From Bryobacterales bacterium (lineage in GTDB: Bacteria; Acidobacteriota; Terriglobia; Bryobacterales; Bryobacteraceae), in assembly GCA_947446025.1 (NCBI GenBank), contig CANFEY010000018.1:1-64000 (forward strand): DNA of 64,000 bases, given 5' to 3'. The first letter of the stretch is position 1. Each line of letters starts with the position of its first letter. Position numbers and translations under genes: made by a program. The notes under the pieces were generated by a model. The model worked only from the letters and a program-made list of their open reading frames with translations, was not told the origin of the DNA and did not search any database. This document shows positions 26,410-34,194 of this stretch, piece by piece.

Positions 26410-27462
26410 ATGACCTCCCGTTTGAAGTTCGTTCTTGTGATTGCGTCGTCGCTGGTGGCGTTCAGTTGCGCCAGTGAGGCGCCCGTAGTCGCGCGCAAGA
26501 TCGTGATCAATTACCCGAACAAGAGCGGATCGCAGTGGCCGCTGTTCCTGGCGAAAGAAGGCGGCTTCTATCAGAAGTACGGCCTCGATGTGGAACTGAA
26601 CTTCGGCGTGCATCCGGCGGGTGTGGCGATGCTGGCAAGCAGTCAAGGCCACATGGTGAATTCCTCGCTGGAGCAACTCATGCAGGCGGCTTCGAAGGAT
26701 GGCTCATTGACTTTGGTAGGCAGTTCTCTGAATCGCGGAACGTTCGCGTTGATGGCGAGCAAGAATCTTAAGACGGTGGAGTCGCTTAAGGGCAAGAAGA
26801 TCGCAGTTAGTCAGGTGGGTGATGCCCCGTACGGCTACGTTGTTGCGATCCTGGCAAAAGCGGGAATGAGTGATCGCGACGTGGAATGGATTCCGGTGGG
26901 CCAAGGCGTTGCCGGCCGGGCTGCGGCACTGACCACGGGCCGTGCCGATGCGACCATCCTCACCGCGCCGGCATACTTCAAGCTGGAGGCGGACGGTTAC
27001 AATACGCTGGTCAACCTAGCCGAGCGGGAAGATATCTTTGCATCGACGACGTATCTGATGGCCAAGCGGGATCTCGCGCCCGACACCAAACTAGCTGAGG
27101 CGCTGGTTAAGGCGCACGCGGAAGCCATCAAGACGTTTTATGGTGACAAGGCTGCGGCGATTGCGGCGTATCGCAAGTACGATCCTGAGATTTCACCGGA
27201 AGACGCAGAACGCACCTACGAGTTGTACTCCAAGCCGCAAGCATTTGAGCGTGTCCCGTATGTGCTCAAGGGTGCCGTGGAATCGGTGTTGGCTCAACAA
27301 ACCGGACAACTGGGGGAGCAGCTGAGGGCCTACGACTGGAAGCAAGTGATCGACAACAGCATCGTGGACAAGCTGGTGAAAGAAAACTTCTTCGTGCAGC
27401 TGTTCGGCGACAGTGTGAAAGCGGAGCAGGAGCGGAAGGCTTCGCTGGCATTCGGAAAGTAA
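26410..27462 (+). CDS. ABC importer substrate-binding lipoprotein (SsuA/THI5-like)
   Basis: A 350-residue periplasmic-type binding protein of the NMT1/SsuA fold. It has a lipoprotein signal with lipobox VAFSC (Cys20), then the first-domain motif GSQWPLFLAKEGGFYQKYGLDV and LKGKKIAVSQVG. This family imports sulfonates, taurine, nitrate, pyrimidine precursors and some aromatic acids. Placement between LigJ-like and LigB-like genes suggests an aromatic acid substrate (inference). The ATPase gene starts immediately after its stop. Confidence 0.87.
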   Translation: MTSRLKFVLVIASSLVAFSCASEAPVVARKIVINYPNKSGSQWPLFLAKEGGFYQKYGLDVELNFGVHPAGVAMLASSQGHMVNSSLEQLMQAASKDGSLTLVGSSLNRGTFALMASKNLKTVESLKGKKIAVSQVGDAPYGYVVAILAKAGMSDRDVEWIPVGQGVAGRAAALTTGRADATILTAPAYFKLEADGYNTLVNLAEREDIFASTTYLMAKRDLAPDTKLAEALVKAHAEAIKTFYGDKAAAIAAYRKYDPEISPEDAERTYELYSKPQAFERVPYVLKGAVESVLAQQTGQLGEQLRAYDWKQVIDNSIVDKLVKENFFVQLFGDSVKAEQERKASLAFGK

Positions 27463-28260
27463 GTGGCGGTAAAACTTCAAATCGATCATCTGACCAAGCG
27501 CTACTGGCTGGAGCGCGAGTCCACGCAGGTGCTGGCGTTGAATGACGTCTCGCTGGGCGTGAATGACGGTGAATTCCTCGCTATCGTTGGTCCCAGCGGG
27601 TGCGGCAAGACATCGCTTATGAACATTGTCGCCGGACTGTTGCCTTATGAAGAGGGCACGGTTTCGATTGACGGCAAGCAGGTCCACGGGCCGGGCACGG
27701 ATCGGGCTGTGGTGTTCCAGCATTCAAGTTTGTTGCCCTGGCGCACCATCACAGGCAATGTGCGTTACGGGATGGAGATGCAAAAGCGCTTCGATGAAAC
27801 GACGATGCAGCAGCGCGCGGAGCATTTTCTCAAATTGGTGGGGCTGACGGGTTTCGAGCGGCACTTTCCGGGGGAGCTATCGGGCGGCATGCAACAGCGG
27901 GTGAATCTTGCTCGGGCATTGGCGGCGGACCCTGTGGTGTTGTTGATGGACGAGCCGTTCGCGGCGCTCGATTCGCAGACGCGCGAGTTCATGCAGTCGG
28001 AGTTGCTCAAGATTTGGTCGAAGGCGAAGAAGACGGTGCTGTTCATCACCCACCAGATCAACGAAGCCGTGTACCTTGCGGACCGTGTGGCGGTGATGAG
28101 TTCGCGCCCGGGGCGCTTGAAGGCGATCTTCGACATTCCGTTCAGCCGCCCGCGTACGCTGGCGTTGAAGCGCGATCCGAAGTTCTTGGAGATCGAAGAC
28201 AAGATTTGGCAGTTGATCGAGGAAGAGTCGGACCGCATGGGCATGGTGGTGGAAGTATGA
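27463..28260 (+). CDS. ABC importer ATP-binding protein (SsuB/TauB-like)
   Basis: A 265-residue ATPase with Walker A GPSGCGKT at 43-50, Q-loop VFQHSSLLPW, signature LSGGMQQR, Walker B VVLLMDEPF and switch His in FITHQINEAVYLADRV, the standard SsuB/TauB/NrtD order. Start is GTG right after the binding-protein stop, and its stop overlaps the permease start (ATGA). It energises uptake with the adjacent permease and lipoprotein. Confidence 0.92.
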   Translation: MAVKLQIDHLTKRYWLERESTQVLALNDVSLGVNDGEFLAIVGPSGCGKTSLMNIVAGLLPYEEGTVSIDGKQVHGPGTDRAVVFQHSSLLPWRTITGNVRYGMEMQKRFDETTMQQRAEHFLKLVGLTGFERHFPGELSGGMQQRVNLARALAADPVVLLMDEPFAALDSQTREFMQSELLKIWSKAKKTVLFITHQINEAVYLADRVAVMSSRPGRLKAIFDIPFSRPRTLALKRDPKFLEIEDKIWQLIEEESDRMGMVVEV

Positions 28261-29042
28261 CGGGGCGTCCGCACCAATCGTTCTATCAGCGCTACGAGGG
28301 AGCGATCCTGGGTGGCGGGTCGATTGTGTTGCTGCTCGGTTTGTGGGAAGCGGCGTGGCAGGCGAAAATGATCTCGCCGCTGTTTTTCAGCGGGCCTTCA
28401 GCCATCGCCAAGCAAGCGGTCTACGCCTGGACGCAGGGGAATCTCAAAGGCGATCTGCTGTACAGCGGTACGAATTTCACGCTTGGATTCATTGGCGCGG
28501 CGATTGCGGGCGTTGTGATCGGAATCCTGGTGGGCTGGTACCGGCGGTTGAGGATGTTGGCGGACCCGCTGTTGAATGCGCTCTACGCAACTCCGCGCGT
28601 GGCGATGATTCCGCTGATTCTGATGTGGTTCGGAATCGGCATGTGGTCGAAGGTGTTCATCGTGTTCATCTCGGCGTTCTTTCCGGTGCTGGTGAATACG
28701 GTAGGCGGCATGCGCGCGATTGATCGCGACTTACTGCGCGCGGCGCGGGCGTTTTGCGCGTCGGACTGGCAGATTTTCAAGACGGTTGCGATTCCTGGAT
28801 CGGTGCCGTTTATCTTGACCGGACTGCGGCAGGGCGTGGCGCTTGGATTGATCGGCGTCGTGGTCGGCGAGATGTTCGGCGGCAGCCAGGGCGTTGGTTT
28901 TATGGTGGCGTACGGCGGGCAGACGTTCGCAACGGACACGCTGTTCGTCGGCGTCTTCATCATCGCGGCGGCGGGCATTGTGCTGACGTGGCTGGCAGAG
29001 CGGTTGGAGCGGCGATTTTCGCAGTGGCGGCCTGAGCGCTAG
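28257..29042 (+). CDS. ABC importer permease (SsuC/TauC-like)
   Basis: A 261-residue BPD-type permease with about six transmembrane helices (first near 19-35) and the EAA-loop region MRAIDRDLLRAARAFCASDW preceding PGSVPFILTGLRQG. It couples to the ATPase 27463-28260, with which it overlaps by 4 bases. ATG 28257 is the only start that begins the family domain; the upstream open frame is out-of-frame ATPase gene. Confidence 0.92.
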   Translation: MTGRPHQSFYQRYEGAILGGGSIVLLLGLWEAAWQAKMISPLFFSGPSAIAKQAVYAWTQGNLKGDLLYSGTNFTLGFIGAAIAGVVIGILVGWYRRLRMLADPLLNALYATPRVAMIPLILMWFGIGMWSKVFIVFISAFFPVLVNTVGGMRAIDRDLLRAARAFCASDWQIFKTVAIPGSVPFILTGLRQGVALGLIGVVVGEMFGGSQGVGFMVAYGGQTFATDTLFVGVFIIAAAGIVLTWLAERLERRFSQWRPER

Positions 29043-29050
29043 GAGAGATT

Positions 29051-30040
29051 ATGGCAGACATCGTATTGGGAATCGGCGCGGCGCATGGGCCGTTGCTATC
29101 GACGCCGCCGGAGCAGTGGGATTTGAGGGCGAAGGCGGATCGCGAGAACAAGTCGCATTGGTTCCGCGGCAAGGCGTACGACTTTGAGGCGCTGCTGAAG
29201 GCGCGCGCGCCGGGGTTCGCGGATCAGGTGGCGATTGAAGTGCGCAGGGAACGGCATGCGCGATGCCGCGCGGCGATTGATGTGCTGACCGCTAAATTTC
29301 GCGCAGTGGAGCCGGAAGCCATCGTGATTTTGGGCAATGATCAGCGGGAATTCTTTACAGCGGAGCTGACGCCGTCGATCACCGTGTACCGCGGCAAGGA
29401 GATCCTCAATGTCCAGCATATGCACGAGACCTCGCCGGGGCTGAACATCGCGGAGCCTGGAAATGCGCCGGAGCAGGGAATCACATACCCCGGCTCACCG
29501 GAGTTCGCGGACCATATTTTGCAGTCGCTCAATGGCACCTTTGATCTGGCGCAGTCTGACACAACTCCGCAGAATTCGATCCGACATGGGATTCCGCACG
29601 CGTTCGGATTCCTGTATCACACGTTGCTGCATGGAGCGCCGCCACCGAGTGTGCCGGTAATTTTGAATGTCCACTTTGCGCACAACGTGCCGAAGACGGC
29701 GCGCATTTTAGAGTTGGGGCGCGCATTACAAAAGGCGATCAAGAGTTACACCGGGTACAAGCGCGTCGCGATGATGGCGTCGGGCGGACTGAGCCACTTC
29801 GTTGTGGACGAGGCACTGGACCAGAAGGTTGTCCGGGCGATGGAGACGGGCGATGAATCCGCGCTGCTGGAGATTCCAGAGAACGTCTTCAAGGTGGGTA
29901 CGGCGGAAATCAAGAATTGGTTCGCTGTCATTTCCGCGATGAATGCTGAGGGGCGCAAGTATCATTCCGTGGATTACGTGCCGTGTTACCGCTCGGAAGC
30001 GGGCACGGGCAACGGCATGGGCTTTGGGTACTGGGAGTGA
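29051..30040 (+). CDS. Class III extradiol ring-cleavage dioxygenase (LigB/DesZ/gallate-type)
   Basis: A 329-residue LigB-superfamily protein that would use Fe(II) and O2 to open a dihydroxylated or trihydroxylated aromatic ring. The first metal His is in GAAHGPLL (His12), a second candidate in NVQHMHETSPG, followed by ILGNDQREFF, RHGIPHAFGFLYHTLLHG and the GGLSHFVVDE catalytic-type region. It lacks an attached LigA domain, and no separate ligA is nearby, which recalls the single-chain 3-O-methylgallate and gallate enzymes (partial resemblance). With LigJ- and LigK-like neighbours the expected product is 4-oxalomesaconate, making gallate a good candidate substrate. Confidence 0.8.
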   Translation: MADIVLGIGAAHGPLLSTPPEQWDLRAKADRENKSHWFRGKAYDFEALLKARAPGFADQVAIEVRRERHARCRAAIDVLTAKFRAVEPEAIVILGNDQREFFTAELTPSITVYRGKEILNVQHMHETSPGLNIAEPGNAPEQGITYPGSPEFADHILQSLNGTFDLAQSDTTPQNSIRHGIPHAFGFLYHTLLHGAPPPSVPVILNVHFAHNVPKTARILELGRALQKAIKSYTGYKRVAMMASGGLSHFVVDEALDQKVVRAMETGDESALLEIPENVFKVGTAEIKNWFAVISAMNAEGRKYHSVDYVPCYRSEAGTGNGMGFGYWE

Positions 30041-30042
30041 GC

Positions 30043-30690
30043 ATGACGTACATTGATCGCCTGCTGCGGATGGATTCGTGCGCGGTTTCGGATGCGCTGG
30101 ACAAGCTTGGGCTGACTGGCTCAGTCACGGGGATCGGGCGGGTGTCGACCGACCAGCGCATTGCGGGGCGAGTGCGCACGGTGAAGATGGATCGCGCGGA
30201 GGGGCGCAGCAATACGCGGCACCTGTGCAGCACGGCGATTGAGGCGTCGGACGCGGGGGACATCATCGTGTGCGAGCAGCGCACGGGGCTGGACGCGGCG
30301 TGTTGGGGCGGGAACTTGACCATCGGGGCGCAGATGCGCGGCGTGGCGGGGGCGATCATTGAGGGGCCTGCTCGGGATATCGATGAGAGCCGGCAGCTTG
30401 ATTTTCCGGTGTTCGCGCGCAGTATCACGGGACGCACGGCGCGGGGGCGCATTGTAGAAGTTGCGACGGGGGAGCCGATTCTGGTCGGCGATGTGACAGT
30501 GCATCCGCTGGACTACGTTATCGCCGATGCAAGCTCGGTTGTGTTCATTGCGCAGGCTGAAATCGAACGTGTTCTGGAGGCTGCCGAAAATATCTGGCAA
30601 CGCGAGTCCTTGATGGCGCAGGCGCTGCGCGAGGGCACGCCGATTAGCCAGGTGATGGGCACCAACTACGAACACATGTTGAAGGGGTAG
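30043..30690 (+). CDS. RraA-like HMG/CHA aldolase (LigK-like), copy 1
   Basis: A 215-residue RraA-fold protein of the class II pyruvate aldolase type (4-hydroxy-4-methyl-2-oxoglutarate / 4-carboxy-4-hydroxy-2-oxoadipate aldolase). The active-site pattern is present: ACWGGNLTIGAQMRG followed by GAIIEGPARDIDE, with the Arg-Asp pair that binds metal and substrate. It starts 2 bases after the dioxygenase stop, so it is co-transcribed. Expected reaction: CHA to pyruvate and oxaloacetate. Confidence 0.83.
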   Translation: MTYIDRLLRMDSCAVSDALDKLGLTGSVTGIGRVSTDQRIAGRVRTVKMDRAEGRSNTRHLCSTAIEASDAGDIIVCEQRTGLDAACWGGNLTIGAQMRGVAGAIIEGPARDIDESRQLDFPVFARSITGRTARGRIVEVATGEPILVGDVTVHPLDYVIADASSVVFIAQAEIERVLEAAENIWQRESLMAQALREGTPISQVMGTNYEHMLKG

Positions 30691-30693
30691 GAA

Positions 30694-31350
30694 ATGGCAA
30701 CGGATTCGAATGTAGAGCGGGCGTCGCGCTTGGACACGACCGCAATTAGTGATGCGATGGATAGGCTCGGGATTGCGGGGCAATGCCTGGGCATCAAGCC
30801 GTTGGAACACAAGTTCCGGCTGACGGGGCGCGCGTTCACGATTCTCTACGGGCCTTCCGCGTCGCCTTCGGGCACGGTGGGCGACTATATCGACGATGTG
30901 GAGCCGGGCGGGATTGTGGTACTGGACAACGGCGGGCGCGCGGACGCCACGGTGTGGGGCGACATTCTCACTTGGTGCGCGCATGAGCGGCGCATCGGCG
31001 GCACGGTGATTGACGGGGCTTGCCGCGATACGCATCTGGCGCACCAACTGGCGTATCCGATTTTCAGCCGCAGCTATTCTATGCGCACGGGCAAGGATCG
31101 CGTGCAGGTGGAGGAGATGGGCGGGACGGTGAACATCGGCGACGCGCGCTGCGACGCGGGCGACATTCTGCGCGGCGATTCGGATGGCGTGGTGGTGATC
31201 CCAAAATTGCATGAAACCGCCATTCTGGATGCGGCGGAGCAGATCGATGCGGTGGAAAATGAGATCCGGCGCGCGGTGCAGCAGGGTATGACACTTCGGC
31301 AGGCTCGCGAGCAGCACGGGTATCACTCCTTGCAGACGCGGAAGAAGTAG
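30694..31350 (+). CDS. RraA-like HMG/CHA aldolase (LigK-like), copy 2
   Basis: A 218-residue paralogue of the preceding gene, 3 bases downstream, also ending the operon. Its active site reads VWGDILTWCAHERRIGG and GTVIDGACRDTHLA, the canonical GDxxxxxA..RG and RD pair. The two copies differ widely, so they are old paralogues. They may form a hetero-oligomer or handle different C4-branched oxo acids; which is the true CHA aldolase is not decidable from sequence. Confidence 0.82.
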   Translation: MATDSNVERASRLDTTAISDAMDRLGIAGQCLGIKPLEHKFRLTGRAFTILYGPSASPSGTVGDYIDDVEPGGIVVLDNGGRADATVWGDILTWCAHERRIGGTVIDGACRDTHLAHQLAYPIFSRSYSMRTGKDRVQVEEMGGTVNIGDARCDAGDILRGDSDGVVVIPKLHETAILDAAEQIDAVENEIRRAVQQGMTLRQAREQHGYHSLQTRKK

Positions 31351-31361
31351 CTAAGCCATGG

Positions 31362-32216
31362 TTAAGACGAAGTGGTCAAGCCGAAGTTAATGTCGACGGC
31401 GGGGGCGGAGTGGGTGATGGAGCCGCTGGAGAGGAAGTCGGCGCCGGTCTCGGCGTAAGCTCGGGCGTTGTCGAGTGTGATACCGCCGGAGAGTTCCACG
31501 GTGACGGCGTCGCCGTGGGCGGAGCGGATGTGGGTGATCCACTCGCGGGCTTCGGCGGGGGTCAGGTTGTCCAGCAGAAGGCACGTGGCTCCATGCGCGA
31601 GTGCTTCATCGAGTTCGGCTCGGGTACGGACTTCGATTTCCACCAACACGCCGGCGTCGCGGGTTTTTTCGAGCGCGGCGCGGACGCTTCCTGCGGCAGT
31701 GATGTGATTGTTCTTGATCAGGATCGCGTCGAAGAGGCCTTGGCGGTGGTTGGTGGCTCCTCCGGCGGCGGCGGCTTGTTTTTCCAGGCGGCGGAGGCCG
31801 GGAGTGGTTTTGCGCGTGTCCAGAATTTTGCAGCGCGTGCCTTGCATGAGTCCGGCGTAGGCGCTTGCCGCGGTGGCTACGCCGCTGAGGCGTTGGACGA
31901 AGTTGAGGGCGGTGCGTTCGCCGGTGAGCAGCGCTCTGGCGGGGCCTTGGACTTCGGCGATGACGTCTCCTGATTTCAGGCGCGCGCCGGATTCGTGCAG
32001 CAGTTCGACTTCACATTTACGGGGCGCGATAGCGTCGAAGATGAGGGGGAGCAATTCAATGCCGGCGAGCGTGAGGTCTTGCTTGGCCACCATGCGACCG
32101 GTTGCGCGCGCGTCGGCGTGGACGGTGAAGAAAGTGGTGATGTCGCCGGTGCCGATGTCTTCTTCGAGCGCTCGGCGGACGGCGTCGTGGATCTGGGGAT
32201 GGGAGACGTCGAACAT
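31362..32216 (-). CDS. nadC: Nicotinate-nucleotide pyrophosphorylase (carboxylating)
   Basis: A 284-residue quinolinate phosphoribosyltransferase, the step that makes nicotinate mononucleotide in de novo NAD synthesis. It has the EEDIGTGDIT N-terminal motif, TALNFVQRLSGVAT, DTRKTTPGLR, GGATNHRQGL and the C-terminal LSGGITLDN region with LSSGSITHSAPAVDI, all typical. It lies 15 bases downstream of nadA in the same direction. nadB, needed to make iminoaspartate, is not in the window. Confidence 0.95.
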   Translation of the reverse strand: MFDVSHPQIHDAVRRALEEDIGTGDITTFFTVHADARATGRMVAKQDLTLAGIELLPLIFDAIAPRKCEVELLHESGARLKSGDVIAEVQGPARALLTGERTALNFVQRLSGVATAASAYAGLMQGTRCKILDTRKTTPGLRRLEKQAAAAGGATNHRQGLFDAILIKNNHITAAGSVRAALEKTRDAGVLVEIEVRTRAELDEALAHGATCLLLDNLTPAEAREWITHIRSAHGDAVTVELSGGITLDNARAYAETGADFLSSGSITHSAPAVDINFGLTTSS

Positions 32217-32231
32217 TACTTCACAGCCACT

Positions 32232-33161
32232 CTACTTAACAGCCAGCATGCGTTCGATCGGCAGCGCAGCGCGGCGGATGGTCTCCTCGTCGAGTTCTAT
32301 GCGCGGGGATAAGTTGAGCAGGGCGTCGCGCAGGTTTTCTAGGTTGTTGCGCTTCATGTAGGGGCACTCGCTGCAATTGCAGTTTTCGTTGGCGACGAAG
32401 TAGAACTCTTTTTCCGGCGCGAGTTTCTTGAGTGAATGCGAGACGCCGCTTTCCGTCATCACGATGTATTCGCGGGCGGGCTGGGCGACGCACCAATCGA
32501 TGATGGCGCTGGTGGAGCCGATGAAATCCGCGTGGCGCAGGACTTCGGCGGGGCATTCGGGATGCGCGGCGACGACGGCTTGCGGGTGTTCGGACTTCGC
32601 GGCGACCAGCTTACGCGCGGCGAAGGTGTGGTGGACGATGCAGGCTCCCTGCCAGATGGTCATGTTCTGGCGGCCGCTTTCCTTCTTGACGTAGTTGCCC
32701 AGGTTCATGTCGGGCAGGAAGAGAATTGGCTTGTCGGCGGGGATGGAGTTGACGATTTTGACAGCGTTGCGTGAAGTGCAGATGATGTCGCTTTCTGCTT
32801 TCACCTCGACCGAAGTATTGATGTAGCTGACGATGACGTGGTCGGGGTGGCGGAGCTTGTAGGCTCGGATTTGCGAGGCGGGGCAGCTATCGACCAGGCT
32901 GCAACCAGCTTCGAGGTCGGGGAGGACCACTACGCGCGAGGGGTTGAGGACCTTCGCGGTTTCAGCCATGAATTTCACACCGCAGAAGGCGATGACCTCG
33001 CCATCGAAGTCGCGGGCGCGGCGGGCCAGTTCCAGGCTGTCTCCAACGGAGTCAGCTAGTTCTTGAATTTCGTCCACTTGGTAGTGGTGGGCCAGGATGA
33101 TGGCTCGGCGTTCGCGCTTTAGGTCGGCGATTTGTTCGGTGACGGTGGCTACTGCTGGCAT
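32232..33161 (-). CDS. nadA: Quinolinate synthase A
   Basis: A 309-residue [4Fe-4S] enzyme condensing iminoaspartate with DHAP to quinolinate. The expected cluster cysteines are present: Cys87 (AGCSLVDSC), Cys174 (GACIVHHTF) and Cys266 (ECPYMK). Further landmarks are LAHHYQ, GDSLELARRA, FCGVKFMAETAKVLNP, YINTSVEVKAESDIICTSRNA and the ASTSAII-like GSTSAII. First gene of a nadA-nadC operon; an inverted-repeat element sits just upstream. Confidence 0.96.
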   Translation of the reverse strand: MPAVATVTEQIADLKRERRAIILAHHYQVDEIQELADSVGDSLELARRARDFDGEVIAFCGVKFMAETAKVLNPSRVVVLPDLEAGCSLVDSCPASQIRAYKLRHPDHVIVSYINTSVEVKAESDIICTSRNAVKIVNSIPADKPILFLPDMNLGNYVKKESGRQNMTIWQGACIVHHTFAARKLVAAKSEHPQAVVAAHPECPAEVLRHADFIGSTSAIIDWCVAQPAREYIVMTESGVSHSLKKLAPEKEFYFVANENCNCSECPYMKRNNLENLRDALLNLSPRIELDEETIRRAALPIERMLAVK

Positions 33162-33188
33162 CGATACCAGTGTAGCGGTTGGGAGGGG

Positions 33189-33284
33189 GCAGACAAAATG
33201 GTGTCAGACACCGAATTCGCTGGGTCGATGTTGCCACAGAGTAAATTCCATTGGCGAATTCGGATCTGACACCAGTTTGTCTGC
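33189..33284. repeat. Inverted-repeat element (REP/MITE-like) upstream of nadA
   Basis: Two 32-base arms, 33189-33220 and 33253-33284, are near-perfect reverse complements (each reads GCAGACAAA[A/C]TGGTGTCAG then a variable two to four bases, then CGAATTCGC), separated by 32 bases. The left arm contains the palindrome GGTGTCAGACACC. Such arms form a very stable stem, as in REP/BIME or small non-autonomous elements. It fills the gap between the convergently irrelevant HDOD stop (33288) and the nadA start, so it could affect nadA transcription or the HDOD 3' end. Confidence 0.75.
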
Positions 33285-33287
33285 GGG

Positions 33288-34178
33288 CTAGTGGTAGAAG
33301 TGGGCGATGGAGGCGTGTTCCAGCTGGAATTGCTCCAGGAGCTTGGCTTGTGCTTCGGGCGCTATGCCTAGGTATTCGATGGCAGCCATCGCTTCCATTT
33401 CGGCTTTGGGTTCTAGTTCGATGGAGCAGCCGAAGGCGTCTACGAAGACGTTGGCGGAGTGGAGGACGCGGGCTAGGGGGATGGGCTGGCCGGGGGAGAT
33501 CGGCGGTGGCTCATGGTGGAGTTGAATGGCGTCGCGGATGGGGTCGGGGAGCTTCCAGGTGTGCATGGCGTCGGCGGAGAGGCCGGCGTGGTGGAAGCCC
33601 AGGACTTGTTGCTCGCAGGCGAACCAGGACTGGGAGGTTGTGGCGAAGAGACGCGAGATTTCCGCGTATTCGTTGGGCAGGCCGATGGCGATGAGCAGGC
33701 GGCCGATATCGTGGAGGAGTCCGGCTACGAAGGCGCCTTCGGGGTATTCGGTAGGGACGTTTTGGGCCAGCATGTCACCGAGCATGGCAACGGCTGCGGC
33801 GTGTTTGTTGAAACGCTCCATGGACCATCCCACTGGGGGCTTGGCCTGGTTCATCATGCGCGAGATCGACATGCCGAGAACGGTGTTGCGGACCTTTTCG
33901 ATCCCCAGGACGGAGAGCGCGCGGCGGACCGAACTCACTTCACTGCGGCGTGCGTAGGCGGCGGAGTTGACCAGTTTCAGGATGTTGGCGGCGACGACGG
34001 TGTCTTTTTCAATGAGGTCGCCCAGCACCATGAAGGACACGTCTTCGCCGGCCAGGGACGCGAGCAGTTTGCTGAGGATGGGAGAGAACGGCGGCAGCTT
34101 GCTGAGCGAATCAATGGCGCGCTGGCGGGCTTCGTTGCCGGTGAGCAGGGCCGTGGGCGGATAAGTGGTCACACCCAC
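33288..34178 (-). CDS. HDOD domain signalling protein
   Basis: A 296-residue HDOD protein: KLPPFSPILSKLLASL, the helix LGDLIEKDTVVAANILKLVN, GIEKVRNTVLGM and the HD-like GLLHDIGRLL in the second half. HDOD proteins are catalytically dead relatives of HD phosphohydrolases used as signalling modules. GTG 34176-34178 (or 34170-34172) is preferred because the longer open frame would start inside cinA, which ends at 34195. It is downstream of cinA on the same strand. Confidence 0.85.
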   Translation of the reverse strand: MGVTTYPPTALLTGNEARQRAIDSLSKLPPFSPILSKLLASLAGEDVSFMVLGDLIEKDTVVAANILKLVNSAAYARRSEVSSVRRALSVLGIEKVRNTVLGMSISRMMNQAKPPVGWSMERFNKHAAAVAMLGDMLAQNVPTEYPEGAFVAGLLHDIGRLLIAIGLPNEYAEISRLFATTSQSWFACEQQVLGFHHAGLSADAMHTWKLPDPIRDAIQLHHEPPPISPGQPIPLARVLHSANVFVDAFGCSIELEPKAEMEAMAAIEYLGIAPEAQAKLLEQFQLEHASIAHFYH

Positions 34179-34194
34179 GTATCGGCGCGTACGG

